From: Tetrapyrgos nigripes
Taxonomy: Eukaryota; Basidiomycota; Agaricomycetes; Agaricales; Campanellaceae
Length of the DNA stretch: 64,000 bases
Reading direction: 5' to 3'
Assembly (NCBI GenBank): GCA_013368315.1
Contig: JAACJM010000213.1
Span: 62,001 to 126,000, forward strand
Shown: one piece after another, positions 1 through 11,900 of the stretch
Layout of the letters: each line of letters starts with the position of its first letter
How positions within the stretch are numbered: the stretch's first letter is position 1
Translations under genes and position numbers: made by a program
The notes under the pieces: generated by a model
The model's input: only the letters and a program-made list of their open reading frames with translations
Told to the model about the DNA's origin: nothing
Databases searched by the model: none

Positions 1-358
1 ATTTTGGATTGTCAGTAGAGAGTGTGCAGAACTAATTGAAAGGCAAACACAAAGGATCCACTCCTTCGATGACTGTCCTATGTGATCCGGTCAAGATGTT
101 AGGAAGAGGCTGGAAGCTCAGGAATAAGTATTTGCTCAGGATAGGCTGCCAAAAGGGAATAATCGGCTATACGCCACGTGAGCGCGACAGAATTTGGTAC
201 CTGACCTCTTTCTTCGCCGTCGTCCACGACGAGCACAGGCTGCTCAGCGACGAGCACCTCTCCCAACTACACTCCTTTGACTACCAAGCCTGCGAGCTTG
301 CTATCCTTCTCCAACGGACTAATTCTTGCCTGCACTTTCTTCGCCACGTCAGCCTGTA
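1..358. other. Upstream region of the RGP1-like gene, no gene seen
   Basis: The stretch has open frames, but none shows a recognisable protein or joins cleanly to the gene that starts at 359. An E-box-like CACGTG lies near 176. It most likely holds the promoter and 5' leader of the following gene. An in-frame ATG at 326 would add 11 residues to that gene, but the 359 start leads straight into the conserved arrestin-like beginning. Confidence 0.4.
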
Positions 359-3300
359 ATGGACACTGACGAATTCCCGATCCGCATCGTTGTCTCGCCG
401 TCCCAGTCAGCGTATTTTGCTGGAGAACCGTTCAGCGTAACTATAACCTTTACGAATATATCAAAATCTGATCCAGGACCCTCTATTTTGCGACCTACTA
501 CTCCTACAACAAGAAGTCATAAACGCGCCTCTCATTCTATCACTTCCGCTCCTATTGCCAGGCCACCGACGTCTCCTGCTGGCCAAAGAGCTGTACGTAC
601 GGCTACCAATGTTGTTCCCTCCACTTCTAGCTCCCCTAATTCGACGGGGAATGAAGAAGGGAAGACTCGACCCGTTCGGAGAGGATTGATAGGGAAGACG
701 CAGGATAGGGAGCCAAAGGGAGTTGAGGAACTGCCAGATCTGATTGAGCAGAGGCGGAGAAAGATGTTGAGCTTGTCGCTGCAAACTGATGGCTTGAATG
801 AGAAGAAGAGAGATGAAGGAGAAAATGCCGGCTATGGTTCAATGAGGTCGTCACCCCCCTTCCTTCAGCGAAGCCTCAGCTGTGAGTATCTAGAATGTTG
901 AATCCGCTATCACCGACTCATCTTCACTTTGACTTCAACAGCGCCATCGTCTCCGAAAATATCTTCCCCATTATCCCGTTCAGAAACTTTACCTCTGGCG
1001 GCATCACATCCGCATGCGAGAAAAACCTCGTCTCTGGATGGCCAGCAGGCGATACATGTGAACGAGCCACTCTCCACCCCTGTCCAGACCTCGTCTTCTT
1101 CCAATGCAACTACTCTCAGTCCTCTCAGTCCATCAAGTCCGAGTCCTCTTCGACAAGAAATCTCTTACGGCAGCACCGCCAGTAATCCTCCCTTCATGCC
1201 TTTTTCTGGCCCGGCATCTGCATCTTCTTCGTCTGCCTCACTCGCATCAGTTGCTTCTGTTGATTCAGCAGCTTCTTACAATTCCATCAACTCTGTACAA
1301 TCAACGAACAACGTCAATGCGTATTCCATCCCTCCCACACCCTCCGCCTCGACATTTTCCTTAGCATTAGATCCAATCGCAGAGACCACCTCACCTCTGA
1401 CGCCTGGGTCAGGTATTTCTCCAGTCAACCCCGACGCTGGCATCAACTTTCCTCCACCTCCCTCTTCTCCCAATGTTTTACACATGAACCCATCAATTTC
1501 CATACACGCAGCTACGCCAGTGAAGGATCCGACTGGTGCTTCTGGTCCTCATCCTCCCAAAACACCACAGTCACCTGTCTCTCCCACCAAATCAGGTTCT
1601 CGAGGACATGCGCGAACAAAGTCGTATTCACATGCAGCCCATCGACCGGTCACGAACACCGGGATAGGGATGGGATATCCTAGTGAAGTTCCCAGTTCTC
1701 CAACGCTGGTGAACCATCCCAGTCAAGGTCAAAGCTTCCATCTCAATGGTGCACCCTTTGGACGCCGCGAGAGCGATGGAACGCAGCTCATTTTGTATTC
1801 TTATGCTCAATTGAAGGGAACAGTCGTTCTCACGCCGCTACCTTCGTCATCGTCCTCGAGTACCCCCAGGTCAATATCATCGTCATCATCTCGACCTCCA
1901 TCGTCTTCCACACCACAGACACCACGTACACCGTATACGCCCAATCCCAATCCCTCTTCTGGCTCTAGCGTTGGGCACAAATATGGTCCAACTCCTCTTC
2001 CTCCTCCGTCTTTTTCACAATCTCAATCTCTACCACAAATACCACCCGAGCTGCCAGAACCTGTTCAGCTAACACCCTCTCAAACCCTTCTCCTTCTTCG
2101 CTCATCACTTCTCAAGACCTCAGCTGGAGCTGTGGGCGGTGGAAGTATGGATATTGGTGCAATGACTTCTTCGTTGTCCATATCATCTTCCCATTCTCAG
2201 AAGAGCTTCACGCAGGCTCATTCGAGAAAGAGCAGTTTGGGGTTGAGTGTTGATGTCCGGAGTGCTAATACCGGCAGTAATGCTTATGGCCATGATGGTG
2301 TCGGTGCTGGCAGGGCACAGACTCATAGAAGAGCTGCCTCAGCTTCAATAGGTGGTATTGGTATGGGACTTTTGAACGCATTGTTCTCGCCGTTGAGTCC
2401 AGCTGCGGATTCGGGCCCAACTGGTGGAGGTGGTGGTTCAGTGATGCACCCAAGTCGTAGTGCACCAAGTATTTCGTCTGGCCCCGCCCCCGCCGGCGTA
2501 GTCACGTCCATGTCTTCGCCTCATGTTAGTAGCGGACCTCAAGGAGCCAAGGAGAGACCACGAACAGTTTCTGCTTCGTCTGGGTTGGCTGGGTCTGGAT
2601 CAGCAGGCTCATTTGGATCGTTTGGGTCTTTGAGTGCTTGGTTGACGGGATCCGGACCTACCACGCCTACATCTGGCTCGTTTAGCAAGGACATTGACTC
2701 AGAGACACCTCTGCCTACATTTGAGGTTCCTCCTGCGATGCTAGCGGTGGATATGACGCTGAAACCTGGGGAAGAGAAGAGTTGTAAGTGTTCCCTTTTA
2801 CGCTTTTTTGGTTTTTTTAGAACATTTACCAAGTTGTGTTCTCGATTCACAGATACATATACTATTCTCCTTCCATCAAATCTACCGCCTACGTTCAGAG
2901 GAAGAACCTTTCGCTTTGCATACGAGTTGGTCGTTGGTGTTTGTCGGGGTGGTGCTACTACGGCTCCTGGTAATAACAAAAATCTGGGCCTAGGCATAAG
3001 TGGAGTCAATGGTGTACCGAATGGAAGAGCAACCAGTGGTGGTAGTTCAGCAGCAGCAGTGACAGGTGGAAGCACAAGCAAAGTGATGCGAGTCCCCATC
3101 AGGGTGTACACCAATGTTGTCGTCGGTCGTTCACCGACGCCCTATGACCTTCTCTGGCCTGTATTCAAGCGTACGAACTTTTCACCTGGACACCGGAGAG
3201 GTGGAATTGGCAGAGGGGTTTTGTCGTCTTCTTTGATTGGGAAGAGTCGAAGTAAAGGTGGGGAGAAGGATGTCTATGCGGCCAAGGTCGTTGAGGTTAG

Positions 3301-5019
3301 GAAGGATGGAGATAAGGTCGTAGACAGTGATAGGCTGAGGCTCGGGGATAAACATAAAGAGCGGCAAGCAGTATATGAGAAGAAGGATAAAGGGCTGGAT
3401 GAGTTGAGAGAATATGCCAAAGGCTTGGTCGAGTCTGCCGCTGCTGCTGCGGTGAACAAAGGCGATGAAGACCCCGATTACTTGGATGACGGTGACAAGA
3501 CTATGACCATCGGTCGGAGTTTTAGTCAGGCTTCGACTCTCGTCAAGGATGAGATAATGGTTGAAGCTGAAAAGACGAGCATTGGATGTGGTGAAGCAGT
3601 GGAAATCTTGACGAGGAATCCGAAGAAAGGTATGTTGTCACCTTATCCTGCTGCTTTCGTCGTTCTGATTGAATCTTATATTGCCAGTCTCTTACGACGT
3701 TAACAAGGACGGTATCAAGGTTGCCGTTTTGACGTTCACCAAAGCTGCTTATCGGTTAGGTGAGACCATTCAGGGGATTGTAGAGCTTAACGAAAGACAT
3801 AGCAGAGCTAGGGTCGTCCAGGCACGTTTTTGTCAAATGTGTGGCACTTCAGGAATTTTTTATTGACGATTCTTTTTTGTAAACAGCTCTCTGCTCACTT
3901 GGAGACTCATGAAACTCTCCCCACAGCCCTGGCCACCCCTCCTCGTCCCAATACTCCAGCTGCTCGCCAGTTGAAGCGTGTACATGCGGAGCATCACAGT
4001 TCATTCGTACTTTCCACGTTACGGACCACCTTTTCTCTGGACATCCCTTCCGATGGCAGTGCAGCCTTTCAAGTGAAAGTTGGTGGAAGTGAGGAGAAGA
4101 CTGCGTCAAGGATGTCGTCTCATTCACATTCTCCCAGTGTTGCACCTTCATCGTCATCTTCATCCCTGAATCCACATTCTCCTTTACCATTCAACTCAGC
4201 GAAGCATACTGTCCCAGCTTCTGCGCCTCCCTACCCTTCTACCTTTCCAACCTCACCGTCTCCTTTTTCAACTGCGTTTACTCCATCACCCTTATCCCCA
4301 CCGCCGACCTTTCCACTGCCACCCAATAGCAAACCTGGTGGATTGGAATGGAAGGTTCGGTTGTGTCTCTTGGTCGCTATAGCTTCTGAGGATGCTGACC
4401 CCGGAACCGAGAATGTGAAGGTGAAAGGTTTGGTCAGAGATAATTTTGATCAGTTTGAAGATGGCTATGGTAGAATTGGGCGAGGATATAAAGGGAAGGA
4501 TAGGGGTAGAGGAGAGTGGGTTAGTTCTTGGAAAGCCGTGACCGGAGTTGGATCGGAAAAGGTCAAGGCCCCGCCAAGGACAAAGAGGCTCAGCCATCTC
4601 AGAACCAGGATGACAGCAACCAGAATCAGCAGACCCAGAATCAAGGGGTGGTTAGATCATGGGCATCATTTTTTGCTTCGTCTATCTTGGGATCTGGAGA
4701 GGATCCGTTTGACGAGGATGAGAATGATAGTGATATTGATGGATTAGAAGGTCCACCGATATACGATGGCATTAAACCTGATCATGCGGGCGGCGTCGGA
4801 GTGGGCGTCGAATATGGGAATGATTCCAAGTGGTTTGGGGATTTGCTTTCACCGTCTAGTCCCGTTGAGGACGGCGAAGCTGGACAACAGAAGAGGAGGA
4901 CGAGAATACGAGGAGAATGGAAAGAGTTGCAGGTAGAAACTGTAGAATGCGAGGTCCCCATCAGAGTCTGGCCAGGAAACACGGCGTATAAGCCTGTGGA
5001 TGTGATCTTTGACGTGTAA
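359..5019 (+). CDS. RGP1: Rgp1-like subunit of the Ric1-Rgp1 Golgi GEF complex
   Basis: In yeast, Rgp1 pairs with Ric1 as the exchange factor for the Rab GTPase Ypt6 at the Golgi, in retrograde traffic from endosomes. Six exons fit one reading frame of about 1450 residues: 359-881, 942-2783, 2853-3629, 3688-3821, 3887-4537 and 4594-5019. The N terminus (IRIVVSPSQSAYFAGEPF) is the arrestin-like start. The conserved core follows a long Ser/Pro/Gly-rich insert and includes KSYTYTILLPSNLPPTF, SYDVNKDGIKVAVLTF and LSAHLETHE. The C terminus (VPIRVWPGNTAYKPVDVIFD) is typical of the family. The protein is roughly twice the length of yeast Rgp1 because of the low-complexity insert (about residues 190-700). 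The fourth intron (3822-3886) needs a GC donor to keep frame. The fifth (4538-4593, GTGACC donor) is the least certain. Family assignment is confident. Confidence 0.88.
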
Positions 5020-6664
5020 ACCCTTAGGTTCCAATGTGGATATGGAATGGATATGGGATGGTAACTTATTTGTCTCTCGGACTTTTTGTCTTCGCTCTGC
5101 GCTGATTTATCGCATGTATTACTAGTATTGACAATAGTGGAGAGTTTGCTATCGCCAAAGCCAGGCATCTCAAGGACTCATGCGTTCACAGCTGCTCCAG
5201 AGACGTGCACTTGCAGGCCTGTGTCGTCTGCGTCGGGCTGTTGCCGCAGTGGCTACCCTTCCAACGTCAAAGCCCACGCGTTCTGTCGCAGTCGGTCTCG
5301 ACATAACAGACATTAACCCAACTTTACTCTCCATCTCTTCCCATGAGCGCGCCGCAGTGTAGATCACCCCAGACTTTGTAGATTACGCCATGCTTTCCCC
5401 ATACCAAGGATTTTGCAATTGCAGATCGTCATACTGCGAACTGCCGCTAGAACCTCCAGCAAATACTAAATAAACGGATTGTAATGTATTCTCCTGGGTC
5501 CACTCCTTCCTACACAATACTTTTGCATCATCTCCCATCATTCATGACGCAAAATAGGCTCAATATCGCGAAGACTGTATGTATGTGTGAGCTGTTTTAT
5601 GAATCCTCGGTAGCAGCTTTTTCTCCATCCCTGATGGCCTGCAGGCTTGAAGTTTGAACAAGCGGAAATCAGCATACAACAGGCGTACACTCTGATGTCA
5701 TCAAGACAGACTCCACTTGATGATTGCAACCGCTTAGAGGATTCCGTGTTCCGTCAAGGTTTTGAAGACGTTAAATTTTTTCTTGTTTCTATTACATAAG
5801 TATGGGACCACAAACCCCTTTTTGGGCGTTGTTTCGCTCACAAGATCCAGATACAGATATAGAACGCAGAACATGTTCTGATCCAACATCTGTCGGAACT
5901 AGTTGGAAGAGATGATGTTTTGCTTCCAAGGTCTTGTCCTCTGCCGCTATCTACCATCGTTCAACTTCCTGGCTTGAACGGAGAACTTGAAGATCGGGTA
6001 TGCTCCTGGAGAAATTTTCGCCTACCTACGCGTTGGAGCTTCACTTCGGAGCCGCGAGGATTTTGCTGTCGTCATCGCGACCAAGCGCTCAGGCTGCTCA
6101 GCGCTCAATTTGGGTACCATATAGTCTTGGAGTTCTACTAATTGAAGGTATCCTGCGTATACATATATCTCTACTGAATGCAGAGTTTTTTTTTTCAGAT
6201 TTTCGTTTTGCCATGGCCTATCTTCCCTGCTGGAACGGTCCCGTGTGGACGGATCTATGTACACAACAGCTTCACAACGGCTGATATACTCCCACTCCAC
6301 CGTGTACTCCACCAGTGGTGATCTCAAGGTGATCTTGATTCTTCTTTCAAGGAATCGCTAGGCTTAAGGTTGCACTCGAGAATTGTTACAGTAAGACGAG
6401 GTCTCTCCCACTCAAGCTCATAGGAGGGAGATGCTAGAGGGACATGAATGGAAGCTAGAGGGGATCCTCCCCGTATGAACCCAAGCAATCGCCAAAAGGA
6501 TGAGGTTGGAAAAATACGGATGTCAATGATCGTGATACCGGATTGGGTATGTCCTAACCTCGTGTTGTGGAGTCCTACATATGATCTTCCGGCAGAGATC
6601 TGGTTTTTTTTCTTCTCAGATACGCGATTTGAACGTGCAAAACTTTCTAGTTGAACGTCAAACC
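5020..6664. other. Intergenic, no supported gene
   Basis: Only short open frames are present, on both strands, without recognisable domains or splice partners. The first few hundred bases are probably the 3' UTR of the RGP1-like gene. The last few hundred are upstream sequence of the small secreted protein gene. Confidence 0.4.
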
Positions 6665-6671
6665 TATAAAA
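6665..6671 (+). promoter_or_regulatory. TATA box of the small secreted protein gene
   Basis: TATAAAA lies about 130 bp upstream of the ATG at 6798, with a pyrimidine-rich CTTTCCACC/CACACAAAC leader between. The two secreted cysteine-rich genes and the xylanase gene have similar TATA elements 70-100 bp upstream of their ATGs, as expected for regulated, highly expressed secreted-protein genes. Confidence 0.55.
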
Positions 6672-6797
6672 GCACGCCCATGAAAGGCATTTGTCCTTCA
6701 GCTTCTCAGCTTCCATCTCTAACGAACTTTCAGTCGTTCCCTCACTTGCTACCACAGCACCCACATTCTTTCCACCTACACACAAACAATAATCAAA

Positions 6798-7606
6798 ATG
6801 CGTGCCGCCTTCTCTATCTTTGCCACCCTTGCTTGCGCAGCCGTTTCTTTCGCTGCTCCCGTCAACGTCGGTGCCGAAGCCCTTAACGGTGTTGTCGGTG
6901 TCGGCGCCAAGGTCGACCTTCCCGTCGCTCTCCCTCCCGCCGGTGTCGCCGTCAATGCCAACCCCGTTGCCGCTGCTGCTGTCTCTACTCGTGACGCTGC
7001 CACCGTTCCCGACATCATCCAGGACTTGACCACTTCCCTCCAGCCTCTCGTTGCTCAACTTAGTACGTGTTTGCTATTACTTTTTTCTTAGGCTCTTGTG
7101 CTCATTGTTTAATACAGACTCCTTCACCACCGAGAACATCTCGCTCTCCGTCGTGCAACCCATCCTCGAAGACGTCAAGGGTGTCCTTAACACTGCTATC
7201 ACCGATGTCCAGGCTCTTGCCGGCCAACCCGTTAACACCCTCCTCCAGACTGTCAACGGTGTCCTTTCCCTCACCGATGTCATTGGTCTCCTCACCACCG
7301 TTATTTCTCTCGTCTTCGGCGCCGTGCACACTGTCCTCACTCTTGTCAACGGCTTGACGGATGCTAATGTCATCACTTCCCTCCTCGGTGAAGTTGTGTA
7401 AGTCTACTCTGTCTTATGATGTTGACAATGGTGCTGACGTGCTTTTTCTTTCTTCTAGTGCCCTCGTTGGTCAACTGCTCCAAGTCCTCGTCGGTGTCGT
7501 CGGTGGCCTCCTCGGTCTTGTCGTCCCCCTCCTCACCCCCGTCCTCACCATCGTCTCTCAGCTCGGTGTCACCCAGGCTTTCTCTGGCCTCGGTCTCCCT
7601 CTCTAA
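6798..7606 (+). CDS. Small hydrophobic secreted protein (unknown family)
   Basis: Three exons (6798-7062, 7118-7397, 7459-7606) encode 230 residues. An N-terminal signal peptide (MRAAFSIFATLACAAVSFAA) is followed by an Ala/Val/Pro-rich segment. The rest is amphipathic and rich in Leu, Val, Gly and Thr, with repeated VLxLV/LLxxV helices (for example LLTTVISLVFGAVHTVLTLV, then VLVGVVGGLLGLVVPLLTPV). No cysteine occurs in the mature part, so it is not a hydrophobin. Codons are strongly C-ending (GTC, CTC, GCC), which in fungi suggests high expression, and a TATA box lies upstream. Function is unknown. A surface-active or wall-associated role is possible but is inference. Confidence 0.8.
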
Positions 7607-7824
7607 GCGCACCAGCTTTACTTTTTCACGTCTTTCCTTATCTCTTACATACCTCCTGAAATGCAATAAATACCCTTTTTACTCTCAAACTACTGCTTAG
7701 TGCAAGCAACGTAATTAGTTGTAGCTTCGCTTTCAATGTCAAGTGTATTTGTGCTTTCGACGAGTAATGTGTCTACTCTACTGCTATTACATGCGATTTA
7801 AATTTCTACTGTTCATACCCACTA

Positions 7825-8428
7825 CAGGGTTTCATGGGTCCTTGAGACACAGAAATTTAGATGAGCTTCGGAATAGAAGGATGTTGAGTTTTTCCACAAA
7901 CAAAGTAGATAGGTATCACATTATATACTAATAAATAAAGTCTATCTACTTTTATTGACCCAGGAGGAGGGCAAGGGAGTGAAAGAGCGTAATCAGTCTC
8001 AAAAAACGCTTATCATGCTTTTTTGAGTCCTTGAGACAACGGTTTGATTTCCCGTTTTTGGACATAAAGTCGGTTCCCATCCGCATAATCTGACGGCATA
8101 TTTGATGCCCGTCCTCATCGTTCCGACTCAGACTCTCTTGTCCGTCCTACAGTGAGCTAATCGGCGCTGCGAGTAATGTTGGTCAATGGTATTGGGGTAT
8201 ACTTCATGTACCTAGGGCATCTCCTCTTAATATAATCATTTTGGAGCCATTCTCGCACATTTTGGCCTTTCCAGCTCAGATTCGCATTACCATCATCTCC
8301 TCAGACCTTCGGAGGTCACATAAAGTTGTAAGCATACTATTTATGCGACTAATCGAGAAAATTCCGAAGGGATTTGGAGCAAGGAGTTGTCTTCCGCGTC
8401 GTTTATCTCAAGGACCCATGAAACCCTG
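7825..8428. mobile_element. MITE-like element with perfect TIRs and TA target duplication
   Basis: The 23-bp termini at 7825-7847 and 8406-8428 are perfect inverted repeats starting CAGGGTTTCATGGGTCC. They are flanked by TA at 7823-7824 and 8429-8430. No transposase is encoded in the 604 bp, so this looks like a non-autonomous Tc1/mariner or pogo-type element. Inside, 7903-7912 and 7942-7951 form a further perfect 10-bp hairpin (AAGTAGATAG), and the TIR core GTCCTTGAGACA recurs at 8027-8038. Confidence 0.72.
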
Positions 8429-8603
8429 TACCGAGTCCGTTGCAAGTTTGTTAAGAATAGTAGATATGAAGCACACCCAAGGTTCCCTAAGTTGGATGGT
8501 TGGTTGGTTGGTCAGTTGGTCAGTTGGACGAGAGTTTGTAGATATAATGTAAGCTGATCTCTGCTGCTCCTGTCAAAAGTTCAAGTAGCTGGGATTTACG
8601 AGT

Positions 8604-8608
8604 AAAAA
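8604..8608 (-). terminator. RNA polymerase III terminator of the Phe tRNA
   Basis: Read on the minus strand this is TTTTT, about 23 nt past the 3' end of the tRNA at 8631. A run of four or more T is the usual Pol III stop signal. Confidence 0.6.
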
Positions 8609-8630
8609 GCGTTCTAGCAGGATGCAACTA

Positions 8631-8732
8631 TGGGGGTACCGCGGATCGAACGCGGGACCTTCAGAAAAGACGGAGCATTGTCCAAATTTGGGACCCTTCA
8701 GTCTGCTGCTCTCCCAGCTGAGCTATACCCCC
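8631..8732 (-). tRNA. tRNA-Phe (GAA) with intron
   Basis: The minus strand folds as a tRNA. The acceptor stem is GGGGGTA/TACCCCC, the D arm is GCTC-AGCTGGGA-GAGC, and the T arm is CCGCG-TTCGATC-CGCGG. The discriminator is A73. The anticodon loop reads CT-GAA-G, giving anticodon GAA. A 29-nt intron (8667-8695) sits at the canonical place one base 3' of the anticodon. The anticodon stem is GCAGA/TCTGA with one G-A mismatch at the 27-43 position. A73 and the loop context agree with Phe. Confidence 0.85.
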
Positions 8733-8950
8733 GATGTAAGGTAAAGACAACATAAGAAACATGGTTAGATGGAGCACGCGATCTCATTTCTACACTCACA
8801 CGCGTCTTCGTCTCCTCCTCCTTCTTCCATCCGCCCCGAGGGCATCCCTTCTTCTCTTTTGAACCAACTTGTATTCTTTCTTTCTTTTCTTCTTCCCTCT
8901 TCTTGCTGGTTATTGAGCCGTCTGCGGTTCTGCAGGCAGATTCCTGCAGG

Positions 8951-11900
8951 ATGTTTCTCAGCTTTTTCTTTGCCATTTTGTAAGTATCCGGATTCCTCAT
9001 TTCTTTACAAGGGCTTGACTAGATCTCTTCAAAAGTATTCAATCATTGTATCATACTCTCCTTTCAAACGCCTTCCAAGTCAAGTGCCCATCTCCTGTCA
9101 ACGTCGGCCAGTCGGTGGACTGTACATGGATACGCACCAATGGAGACGATTCTTCCTTTGGGTTACTGCTGCATCCGACAAAGCAAGACCAGAATGGGAC
9201 ACTCGTCGCCAATATCACGGATACGGCGAAGGATACTGATACTTTTCCAGTCACATTTGATCATCCAGAGTGCGTAGGAGCTGGCGTCTTTGTTGTATCT
9301 GTTGTCTTGACGAATGCGGTCTATATTACAGTCAATTCCTCATTGAAGTCGTTCCTCCGGGTACCATCCAGTGAGTCACAGTACTATGGATACTCGGAAA
9401 CTTGGTTACTGACTGACGCTTTTACTAAAGACGAACAGGCATCAAAGCCTCCAGCTCGACAATTACGGCCGTTTCTGCAGACAACGCATCATCATCAAGG
9501 TACGTCTTACTGTCACTGTTCTACTGACTTTGACTAACGAACCATTTGTCTTTCCTTCCTCAATCATCAATTCATGGCAATCCCTACCTGCACACTCTCA
9601 TAATTCATCTCTATTCATCTTCATCTCTACTTATCACCGACGACCGACTCAAATACGCTCACCTGTTGCACATGCATTCCTGTCAAATTTTCAATCTTTT
9701 TATCTTCCATCATGTCAATGATTGTTTGTTTCTATTGTTCGTATCTCGGCCAACATTGTCCCATTCCGGTTCCGTTCCCGATTCCTATCACAAATGTTGG
9801 CCCTCCCGTGCATCTCTCACTCATTCACTCGTACTCCAATTCCACGCTGCGACCGACCATGGATTATTTGGTGGTGACCATCAACACTAAATTACTCCAA
9901 ACAACCATGACTTCAATTTGACACCACCCGACTACAACGACGTTGGACTATCGACGATACCGGCGGTCATAGTAGTAACAGCGGTAATACTGGTAACGCT
10001 GGTACTGGCACTAGCACTAGCACTTCGACCAGTACTAACACCGACACCTCGACCAGTACTAGCACCGACACCTCGACCAGTACTAGCATCGGCATCTTGA
10101 CCAGTACTAGTAGCAGCGTGAGCAGTGCACAAAGCACACAAGCAGGGACGGGAGTGTTTAATCCCACCAACTTCCCAGAGTGAGTCTACTTCTCTAGTTT
10201 GCGTCCTTTGCCTTCGCGCAATCAACCTTGACTGATAAATTGTTCCCTAAGAAAAATTCCGCTCCCTGCGGCCTCCACTTCTACAACCGTATCCGCTGAC
10301 CCTTCGCCTTTGGTAGGATCAAATGGGAATGGGAATGGGTACGTTGGTTTCCTTCTCTCTCTCTTCTCTCTCTCTCTCGTTTCTTTCCTTCTTGTGTTTC
10401 GTTCTCTCTTTCCTTTTTTTTTCACTTCCGTCCATATCACGTCTGTACTCATCTCATCACTAACTTGCGTTCTCTTTCTGTCCGTCTGGATTCATGACTC
10501 ATTTAGTAACTCATCTACCAGCACCGCTTCACCACCTCCTCCCAATAGCAAGGGTAATATCAATAACCCAAACAATGCATCTCCTTCCTCCAACTCAGAC
10601 TCTAAATCCAAACTCCCCCTCATCCTAGGCCTCACCTTTGGCCTTCTGTTCCTCTTGCTCCTACTAGGTGCTCTCCTCTTCGTATACACTCGAAGAAAGA
10701 GAAGAGCAGAGACTAGTCAGTTTTATAAAGACAAGCTGGCTAGGCAGGGAAGGGAAAGAGGTTTGATGTTTGATTTTGTTTCGCCGAGCACTGGGGCTGG
10801 GGATGATCATAGAGATTACGGGACAGGGAAGGGCGATGGAAATATGGCTGAAAAGGGCGTTGGCATTGGTGCCGGTGTCGCCGCTGGTGCAAGAACCCCC
10901 CGAATTTCCAATGCCAATGCTGATCCCGACGCCGACGCCCGCTCCGTCTCGGTATACTCATACCGTACCTCACGAACGGGGTCTATAGACCCTAATGTTG
11001 CTCTGTTATGGCAGAATGCAAGGGAGAGAGTTAGTGGGTTGAGTAGGTCTGATACTAATGCGACGAATGGGAGGAGGGGTACCATGCCTGGTACGCCGTT
11101 TGGTACGCTTGGTCGTGTTGGAGAGCAGCAGCAAGAACGAGAAGTGTATAGAGGGTATGCGTTTGGTGGATTTGGGAATTCTTCTGGTGTTGGTGCCGGT
11201 GGTTTGCTTTCACCGCCAGCACCTGTCATGCTAGGGAGGCAAGGCGCAAATGCGAACGCAAGCCGAGTCTCAGCAGCGACTATTTCTTCCGGATCTTCCG
11301 AACCTTCAGTATTCTACACTGCTGTTCCTACAGACCAGACACAACCTGCACCACCAAAGACAGTGACGATTAAAGAACGTCTTGCACCTTGGTTTACGTT
11401 TCCTCCACGACCCGCCCCCACTGCTGAATTGCGATCGCAAGCGCAGACAAACAGCATGCTTAGTGCGAGCAGTAGTGGTTCGTTAGGCAGCTCGCTGGGT
11501 TCGCTGTTCTTTGGTTATGGTGGAACTAGTTCCAATGCCAATGCCAATTTCGATTCTTTGTCCATCGACCAAAGCCAAATACGACCACCTCCAGATGTTT
11601 CGCTACCTACGTCTGCTTATGGAACTTGGAGGTCTGGAGATGGTGTCGGGGTTGGGTCAGGGCCTGTGTCGATGTTAGGATCATCGGTGTCGGTGTCGGT
11701 GTCAGGATCTGACACTAACACTAACACTAACGGCCATAGCAGCAGCGCCTCGATTAATCCCTTTGCTTCCAACCTCGATCCTAATCCCAACCTCAATTCG
11801 AGCTCAGGGTCGGATTCAGGCTCAGGGTACACCTTCCCAACCCAACGCATTCTCGGTTTATTACCTCCTTCGGCAGCAGCTTGGACAACGACTGCGTCGA

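Noticed and set aside
36..359. Open frame upstream of the RGP1-like gene as an extra exon
   Set aside because: No donor site joins it in frame to the arrestin-like start, and its sequence shows no family signal.
10310..10506. Open reading through the last intron of the Kre9-like gene (hydrophobic Leu/Ser stretch)
   Set aside because: It is pyrimidine-rich intron sequence between GTACGT (10339) and TTTAG (10506). Splicing gives a smoother Ser-rich stalk and correct phase.
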